The position numbers and the translations under genes are program-made. 64,000 bases of DNA from assembly GCF_009905725.1 (NCBI RefSeq), contig NZ_JAAAKV010000003.1, positions 400,808 to 464,807 of the forward strand. Direction: 5' to 3'. Below the pieces are notes generated by a model, which searched no databases, was not told the DNA's origin, and saw only the letters and a program-made list of their open reading frames with translations. The DNA is from Emticicia sp. CRIBPO. GTDB taxonomy: Bacteria; Bacteroidota; Bacteroidia; Cytophagales; Spirosomataceae. How positions within the stretch are numbered: position 1 is the first letter of the stretch; every line of letters begins with the position of its first letter. This document shows positions 59,697 to 64,000 of this stretch, in pieces.

Positions 59697-60089
59697 TCAG
59701 TTCACCGCCATCCTCCAGCAAAGCAAAGCCGAAATGAACGTTACCGGGGTGAAAATCAGCGTTTCCAGTATGTTTTCAGCAAACAGATTGCCTATGGTGT
59801 TCAGGAAAAACAGGGCTACAAACAGCCAGAGTAAGCCGGTAGTGATTTTTCGTAGTGTACTGTCTTTGGTAGTTTTCGGGTGAGTAAACACAAGTCCAAG
59901 CAGAAGAAGATTAATGAGTATGGAAACTACCTCAAACCGCTTAAGCTCCTCCGGGTTCTGAAATTTTCCGCCCCAGACGATGTCAGAGGGCACCAACCCC
60001 GCCAGCACAAAAGCGTGAAAGATAACCACCAATATAAAAATAACCATCAGGGCTTTTCTCGCCGTTTCGAAGGGGATTTTTTTAATCAT
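59697..60089 (-). CDS. Small membrane protein, four helices, unknown function
   Basis: 130 residues from the ATG at 60089, four bases after the stop of the upstream gene (a longer frame starting at 60122 would overlap it). Four hydrophobic segments are visible: about 14-34 (VIFILVVIFHAFVLAGLV), 55-72, 85-105 and 110-127. No motif is recognised. It follows another four-helix protein, and the two probably form an operon with the AlkD-like gene. Confidence 0.7.
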   Translation of the reverse strand: MIKKIPFETARKALMVIFILVVIFHAFVLAGLVPSDIVWGGKFQNPEELKRFEVVSILINLLLLGLVFTHPKTTKDSTLRKITTGLLWLFVALFFLNTIGNLFAENILETLIFTPVTFISALLCWRMAVN

Positions 60090-60093
60090 AAAA

Positions 60094-60546
60094 TTAATTT
60101 TTGAAGTAATAAGCCTGAACATTGGGCAAAATCGTGAAAATCTGAATCACCAAACCCCAGAAAATATAAACCACATGAATCACCCCGGCTTCCCTCACAA
60201 AATAAAGTTGCACGGCGATCCAGATAATGGTTGCAAAACCCGCATAGAGAGAATAGGTCCAGGCCCAGTGCCTGTCTTTAAAAACATTCAGTTTTTCGGC
60301 TGGCGTAAATTTCTGACGGGTGATCAGGGCCCAGGCAATACCCAGCGGCATAAAACCCAGGAAAGTCAGCAATATGATGCCGGGGATCAGGAAATTATGG
60401 AAGGGCGAGTGTTGAAGCAGACTTACCGGCATGCCGATCATGTTTCCCGATGGGTCAAAGGTCAGCAAGCCACCACCATAAATGGCACCAAGACCAAGCA
60501 AAAGTTGTAGGGCAATCAGGCATTTAACACTCAGCGGCATTTTCAT
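60094..60546 (-). CDS. Small membrane protein, four helices, unknown function
   Basis: 150 residues with four hydrophobic segments (about 8-26, 50-72, 98-118 and 122-142). The N-terminus has a Gly-rich loop (LGAIYGGGLL). I do not recognise the family. Its start overlaps the stop of the AlkD-like gene by four bases (60543-60546), so they are translationally coupled. Confidence 0.72.
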   Translation of the reverse strand: MKMPLSVKCLIALQLLLGLGAIYGGGLLTFDPSGNMIGMPVSLLQHSPFHNFLIPGIILLTFLGFMPLGIAWALITRQKFTPAEKLNVFKDRHWAWTYSLYAGFATIIWIAVQLYFVREAGVIHVVYIFWGLVIQIFTILPNVQAYYFKN

Positions 60547-61259
60547 GACTTTGACATGGCTTTGGTTTTCAGTTCAGCCGGCATTTTTTCAATCGCATAC
60601 CTCAGAGCGGTTCTGGGCATGACCGTCTTTTTGCTCATGACGTAATCAAAAATTTCCTGTTCATGAGCCTGGCTGGCGGCTTTCAGCATCCAGCCGTAAC
60701 CTTTCTGCACCAGGTCGTCGGGGTCCTGCAGTAAAATATCAGCTATTTCGATGATGTCGCTCAGGAACTTGCCATTACGGCCCGGAATGATCAGTGATAC
60801 GGCGGCGGCTCGTTTTGTCCAGCGGTTTTCTGATCTCGCCCAGGTTTTCAGTTCTGACAAAAACTCAGGATACATGTCAAGGAACGTACCGACGGTATGA
60901 TTACACAAGGTGTCGCACGACGCCCAGTTGTTGACATCCTCGTTAACCCAGCGTTCAAAAACCTTGAAATCTCCCGGTTTAAAGTCTTTTTTCAGGCTGT
61001 AGGACCAATTGCAGGCAATGATGGATTCTTCGAGATAATCGGAGGCCCATAAATCATCGCATAAGCTGAAGATAAAGGCCTTGGGCTGTTTTTTGACAGT
61101 CTTGAAATGCTCCTTGGATATTTTAACCACAATACCGGTTTTGATGCCGTAGAGTTTTATTTTTTCCTTGAAAAAGCCTTTGCCGCTTTCCTGTATTTTT
61201 AAATCAATCTGGCTTTCGAGGTCTTTTCTGAGCTGATTGAGAATGATTTCTTTGTCCAT
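60543..61259 (-). CDS. DNA alkylation repair protein (AlkD-like HEAT-repeat glycosylase)
   Basis: 238 residues made of HEAT-like helical repeats. The motif NWASCDTLCNHTVG places the catalytic-type Asp after a Trp, as in AlkD/AlkC enzymes. TKRAAAVSLIIP and PRTALRYAIEKM are further family blocks. AlkD-type enzymes remove N3- and N7-alkylated bases from DNA without base flipping. The next two genes on this strand overlap or follow closely, which is unusual company. The fold is supported by motifs, the activity by family. Confidence 0.82.
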   Translation of the reverse strand: MDKEIILNQLRKDLESQIDLKIQESGKGFFKEKIKLYGIKTGIVVKISKEHFKTVKKQPKAFIFSLCDDLWASDYLEESIIACNWSYSLKKDFKPGDFKVFERWVNEDVNNWASCDTLCNHTVGTFLDMYPEFLSELKTWARSENRWTKRAAAVSLIIPGRNGKFLSDIIEIADILLQDPDDLVQKGYGWMLKAASQAHEQEIFDYVMSKKTVMPRTALRYAIEKMPAELKTKAMSKS

Positions 61260-61341
61260 TTGAAGATCTTTTTAATCAATGGTTAAAGATACGCTCCTGT
61301 TGACGTACGTGATATGACATCGGGCAGAAAATCTCAGAATT

Positions 61342-62376
61342 TCATTTACTTCGACCGAATTTCATGAAAAACTTTTCAAAATATTCATAAACCAGGTAGC
61401 TGACGAGCAATGTGACCGCCATGGCCCCGATCTGCCAGTATTGGGTCGGGAATTTCGGGTAAAATCCTTTCACGTAAATCAGGAAATCTCCGCAGAGCCT
61501 GTAAACAATCGGGTGGAGTAAATAGATAGAGAAACTGGTATCTCCCAGAAATATGAGCGGATGATGCAGCACACCGGGCAGTGTGTAGTCTAACTTATAA
61601 AAACCGATGCAAATCAGCAGACAACTGAGGGTGAAAGCCAGCCGGGCGGGGCCGGTAACCAAAGAAACAACATTGCCTGAAGCAGGATAGAAAATAAAAA
61701 TCACCAGACCAATTAAAATCAGGGCAAGGCTTATCGTATTGCCTATTTCCCTGTCTTTCAGGAATACACCTGTTAAAAAACCGGCCATGAAAATGAAAAC
61801 CTGGTTGAGCGGATTGGTATAGATTCTCCATTGGTTGCTTAATTCAACCTGGCTGTCTAAGGCATAAAAAGCGTAATACAGATATAGAGAAAACAAAACG
61901 ACCGACAATAAAATCAATAAAGCCCTGTAGTTTTTTGCGAAAATCATGAAGAATGGGAAAAAGGCATAAAAAACGAATTCATTGCCTATAGACCAGGCCC
62001 CGGTCGCGAAATAGACGTCCCATCTGACAAAGCCAAAAAGCCCGCTGAGGTTGAGGAAAAGATCAGGAACCTCAAATTCTTTTTTATAGAGCACCAGCGA
62101 AATCAGGGTGACCAGGCCAAGCAGGGGGAGAAGTCTGAGGAATCTTTTCTTTAAAAAATTTCCGAGGGCTCTGAAGCTGATTTCTGTTTTGTCGTAATAA
62201 ACAAAATGGAGGGTCAGGCCGCTCAAAAGATAGAAAATGCCCACACCGTAAATGCCCAGCCTGCCCATGAAGGTATCGGCGGTAAATACGCCGTTGGTCC
62301 AGACAGCATAGTGATATGACATAATTCCGAGGGCGATGGCCCCCCTGAGATAATCCAACGTGTGAAGTCTCTTCAT
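61342..62376 (-). CDS. Acyltransferase family 3 membrane protein (OafA/YrhL type)
   Basis: 344 residues with about ten membrane helices. The start MKRLHTLDYLRGAIALGIMSYHY is the family signature (LDxLRG, H in helix one). Family members O-acetylate or O-acylate cell-surface sugars. No C-terminal SGNH domain is present. It is a single gene; about 80 bp separate it from the AlkD-like gene, and no terminator is seen between them. Confidence 0.9.
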   Translation of the reverse strand: MKRLHTLDYLRGAIALGIMSYHYAVWTNGVFTADTFMGRLGIYGVGIFYLLSGLTLHFVYYDKTEISFRALGNFLKKRFLRLLPLLGLVTLISLVLYKKEFEVPDLFLNLSGLFGFVRWDVYFATGAWSIGNEFVFYAFFPFFMIFAKNYRALLILLSVVLFSLYLYYAFYALDSQVELSNQWRIYTNPLNQVFIFMAGFLTGVFLKDREIGNTISLALILIGLVIFIFYPASGNVVSLVTGPARLAFTLSCLLICIGFYKLDYTLPGVLHHPLIFLGDTSFSIYLLHPIVYRLCGDFLIYVKGFYPKFPTQYWQIGAMAVTLLVSYLVYEYFEKFFMKFGRSK

Positions 62377-62395
62377 GCTTTGTTACAGGTCAGAA

Positions 62396-62430
62396 ATAAA
62401 AAAACGTACCGGATTATCTCTGGTACGTCT
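62396..62430 (-). terminator. Rho-independent terminator after the Hsp20 gene
   Basis: The stem ACGTACC pairs with GGTACGT around an 11-base loop, followed on the minus strand by a T-run (TTTTTTT). It lies about 75 bases downstream of the Hsp20 stop and ends this cluster. Confidence 0.75.
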
Positions 62431-62506
62431 TAGTTACCTCACAGATTTAATCTGATGCAAATAAAGCACATCAGCGTGAAGGTTTTTCATCCGGCGGAAA
62501 ATTGTT

Positions 62507-62926
62507 TTAATTGACCGTAATGGTCTGTTCCTTTTTCAAGCCTTTTTCGTTCTTCGGAAGTGTGACGACGAGTATCCCGTTTTCACTTTTGGCAGAAATC
62601 TCCTCTACCTTCACTTTTCCGTTGAGGCTCAGTGTTCTTTCAAAGTTTTTGACTGGAAACTCCTGCCAGCTGAACTCGGGTTTGCCCTCAATTTCCTTGC
62701 TGCCGCTGATGTAAAGTACATCTTCAGTGACAGCTATTTTGATATCTTCTTTAGCAAATCCAACGGCATAAACCTGCACAACGAACTCAGTTTCCTGGTC
62801 GGTGATATTAAGCGGAACATTGTATTTGGGCCTTTTTATGACTGAAAAGTGATGAAACGGATGGTGACCTCTGAAAGATCTTCTGTATGCCGGACCACAG
62901 CCGGCTGTATTTTGCTGATTAAACAT
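62507..62926 (-). CDS. Small heat-shock protein (Hsp20/alpha-crystallin family)
   Basis: 139 residues. An N-terminal region rich in Phe/His/Arg is followed by the alpha-crystallin domain (about 35-130) with YAVGFAKEDIKIAV, the loop strand and ENGILVVTLPK. It is a cytoplasmic ATP-independent holdase. It is the last gene of a small minus-strand cluster (63404 to 62507) that follows an ECF sigma factor; the cluster probably responds to envelope or heat stress. The gap to the preceding small gene is 35 bp. Confidence 0.9.
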   Translation of the reverse strand: MFNQQNTAGCGPAYRRSFRGHHPFHHFSVIKRPKYNVPLNITDQETEFVVQVYAVGFAKEDIKIAVTEDVLYISGSKEIEGKPEFSWQEFPVKNFERTLSLNGKVKVEEISAKSENGILVVTLPKNEKGLKKEQTITVN

Positions 62927-62961
62927 GTTATCTGATGATTATTGGTTAATAAATAATGAGC

Positions 62962-63141
62962 TTACAACTGCTCTTTTGCTGGCTTTTCGGCTTGCTTATG
63001 GTCGGTATTTTCACAATGACCGGAGCGGAAATGATGTCCGAGATGGTGATTGAACCTGGCAGGTCCTAAAGTGGCCACCAGCGTACCGAAAGTAAGGGCA
63101 GCTACGCCCAATACGATGAAAAATCTGGGTCTTCTTTTCAT
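62962..63141 (-). CDS. Short membrane-associated protein, 59 residues
   Basis: Found by translation of the gap between its neighbours. It starts MKRRPRFFIVLGVAALTFGT with one hydrophobic segment (about 7-26) and ends in a His/Lys-rich tail (FNHHLGHHFRSGHCEN then KQAEKPAKEQL). The ATG is two bases after the stop of the upstream gene (63144), so it is likely translated with it. The His/Cys-rich tail could bind a metal. I know no family for it. Confidence 0.6.
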   Translation of the reverse strand: MKRRPRFFIVLGVAALTFGTLVATLGPARFNHHLGHHFRSGHCENTDHKQAEKPAKEQL

Positions 63142-63143
63142 GA

Positions 63144-63404
63144 TTACAGATGGATGGTTATGGGTTGATGATGATTACTTCTTCCTCCGTGATTCCTGAA
63201 ATGATGGAATTCCTCGTCAGACATAGAACGGACCCTGTCTGCAAACTGGTAGGCTCCCCAGTACCTTCTTCTCATGCTTCTGAAGAAAAGGAGCCTGGCG
63301 ATGGTCGCGAAAATGAAAATGCCCAGGATAAATACGGGCAGGAAAAACAGGGCGGCTCCGAGGAGCAACCCGAACAGAACGGATTTGAAAATTGAATTTG
63401 TCAT
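63144..63404 (-). CDS. Short membrane protein, unknown function
   Basis: 86 residues with one or two helices (about 8-35, LFGLLLGAALFFLPVFILGIFIFATIARLLFF) and a basic, His-rich C-terminus (HHFRNHGGRSNHH). It is the first gene of the small-protein/Hsp20 group. A GGGACA-ATA-TGTCCC inverted repeat is 24 bp before its ATG. It may be a membrane protein of an envelope-stress response. Confidence 0.65.
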   Translation of the reverse strand: MTNSIFKSVLFGLLLGAALFFLPVFILGIFIFATIARLLFFRSMRRRYWGAYQFADRVRSMSDEEFHHFRNHGGRSNHHQPITIHL

Positions 63405-63428
63405 TGAGCTTTTTCTTTTAAATTAATC

Positions 63429-63443
63429 GGGACAATATGTCCC
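63429..63443. promoter_or_regulatory. Inverted repeat ahead of the small-protein/Hsp20 genes
   Basis: GGGACA-ATA-TGTCCC, a perfect 15-bp dyad with a three-base centre, lies 24 bp upstream of the ATG at 63404. It could be an operator or an mRNA leader hairpin. A CGTC at about 63455 on the minus strand is reminiscent of an ECF -10, but no clear -35 was found. Confidence 0.4.
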
Positions 63444-63508
63444 TGTAATGGATGACGTGTGAGCCGGAATTTTACTTTAAATTATTTTCAATATTTTGGA
63501 TGAGGGCA

Positions 63509-63541
63509 TAAAAAAAGCCATCAATCGGGTGACTGATGGCT
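63509..63541 (-). terminator. Rho-independent terminator between the ECF operon and the small-protein genes
   Basis: The stem AGCCATCA pairs with TGATGGCT around a ten-base loop, followed on the minus strand by a run of T. It lies 12 bases after the stop of 63553-63882, so the small-protein/Hsp20 group must have its own promoter. Confidence 0.85.
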
Positions 63542-63552
63542 CTGATTGATAA

Positions 63553-63882
63553 TTATCTTCTGCAACGCTCTTTCCATTTTTCTTTGAAAGCCGCTCTTTC
63601 CTCATGGCTCATGTCCATAAATTTCTGTCTGAATTCAGGGTTGGCGAACGGCGGTCTTCTGCCCCGCGGAGGCCCGAAACGGAATCCCCCGAAAAGAATC
63701 CGGCTCAGCACCAGTATACCCAGGGCCTGCCAGTAATTGATTTTTGTTACATGCAGCACATCCGGTAATATGGCATTCCACAGCCACATGACAGCCGCTG
63801 AACTGACAGCCACAGCGGCTAAGATGAAGAAGGCAAAAAAGCCTCTTCTTTTCCTGCGGTGATAAAAATAATTTCTTTCCAT
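63553..63882 (-). CDS. Single-pass membrane protein downstream of an ECF sigma factor
   Basis: 109 residues. A basic N-terminus (RRKRRG) is followed by one or two helices (about 15-35 and 45-62), a Pro/Arg/Phe-rich linker (FRFGPPRGRRPPF) and a C-terminal helix full of Glu/Lys/Arg (SHEERAAFKEKWKERCRR). It starts four bases after the sigma factor stop, so both are from one operon. Its place and topology fit a small membrane-bound regulator of the sigma factor, though no known anti-sigma motif is seen. Confidence 0.65.
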   Translation of the reverse strand: MERNYFYHRRKRRGFFAFFILAAVAVSSAAVMWLWNAILPDVLHVTKINYWQALGILVLSRILFGGFRFGPPRGRRPPFANPEFRQKFMDMSHEERAAFKEKWKERCRR

Positions 63883-63886
63883 GATT

Positions 63887-64000
63887 TTAAAAATTTAGCT
63901 CGTCGTAAAGGTAGTTCAACCGGTTTCTTAAATGTTTGGTGGCGTAGCCTTTACGGCTGATGATCGTTTTCAGGTTTTCACCGGTTTGATCGGCAATTTC
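63887..64000 (-). CDS. ECF-type RNA polymerase sigma factor, C-terminal fragment
   Basis: Only the last 37 codons lie in the window. They read EIADQTGENLKTIISRK, then a helix with KHLRNRLNYLYDEL and stop. This fits the region-4 helix-turn-helix of ECF sigma factors (the EIA-x-x-TGE-x-x-x-T motif followed by the recognition helix). The rest of the gene lies beyond the right edge. It leads into the small membrane protein at 63553. Confidence 0.7.
   Translation of the reverse strand, partial: EIADQTGENLKTIISRKGYATKHLRNRLNYLYDELNF

Overview
The window looks like a chromosomal segment of a Bacteroidota bacterium, probably of the Cytophagia (Dyadobacter/Emticicia/Leadbetterella-like). The evidence is: many Y_Y_Y-type sensor kinases, a DUF5916 protein and OMP_b-brl_3 outer-membrane barrels; very large FtsX/MacB-type permeases in tandem; TAnnTTTG-type -7 boxes; and start codons mostly without Shine-Dalgarno sequences. 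No rRNA, tRNA, transposase, phage or CRISPR array was recognised.

Layout. 1-1201: the first codons of a response regulator and its sensor kinase (minus strand). 1634-27717: a small secreted protein and eight ~800-residue MacB/FtsX permeases, none with its own ATPase. They are interrupted by a DUF5916 protein, a lipoprotein and a PIG-L deacetylase. 27881-29710: a DUF4097 protein and a pentapeptide-repeat protein. 29711-31733: a 2-kb island of nested repeats ending in 20 perfectly phased 21-bp units. 31734-33723: an ABC ATPase and a TolC. 33778-36339: two PQQ-type sugar dehydrogenases. 36575-50098: a propeller sensor kinase with its NarL-type regulator, two outer-membrane barrels, a PDZ-hydrolase, a Panacea/MazF-like toxin-antitoxin pair, a small Cys protein and an M61 peptidase. 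50362-59198: a complete MacAB-TolC-like export operon followed by a sigma-54 activator and its kinase. 59222-64000: a decayed RelE-type toxin-antitoxin pair, membrane proteins, an AlkD-like repair protein, an acyltransferase, and a small-protein/Hsp20 cluster behind an ECF sigma factor.

The strongest unexplained structure is regulatory. Five promoters (ahead of 1634, 15790, 25342, 31734 and 50362) share a -24/-12 sigma-54 element. Each is preceded at a nearly constant distance (63-65 bp) by a pair of 6-4-6 inverted repeats (consensus TGTYCG-N4-CGGACA) whose centres lie 19-22 bp apart. All five drive ABC-export genes, and the only sigma-54 activator/kinase pair in the window sits at the end of the export locus. 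I read this as one envelope or export-stress regulon controlled by that two-component system. A second circuit is visible too: a different dyad (TCACCCA-N3-TGGGTGA) lies 31-32 bp upstream of a TAnnTTTG -7 box ahead of the sensor kinase at 36575, the barrel operon at 40442 and the M61 peptidase at 50098. A variant of it lies ahead of the regulator at the left edge. All functions are inferred from reading the sequence; no searches were run.
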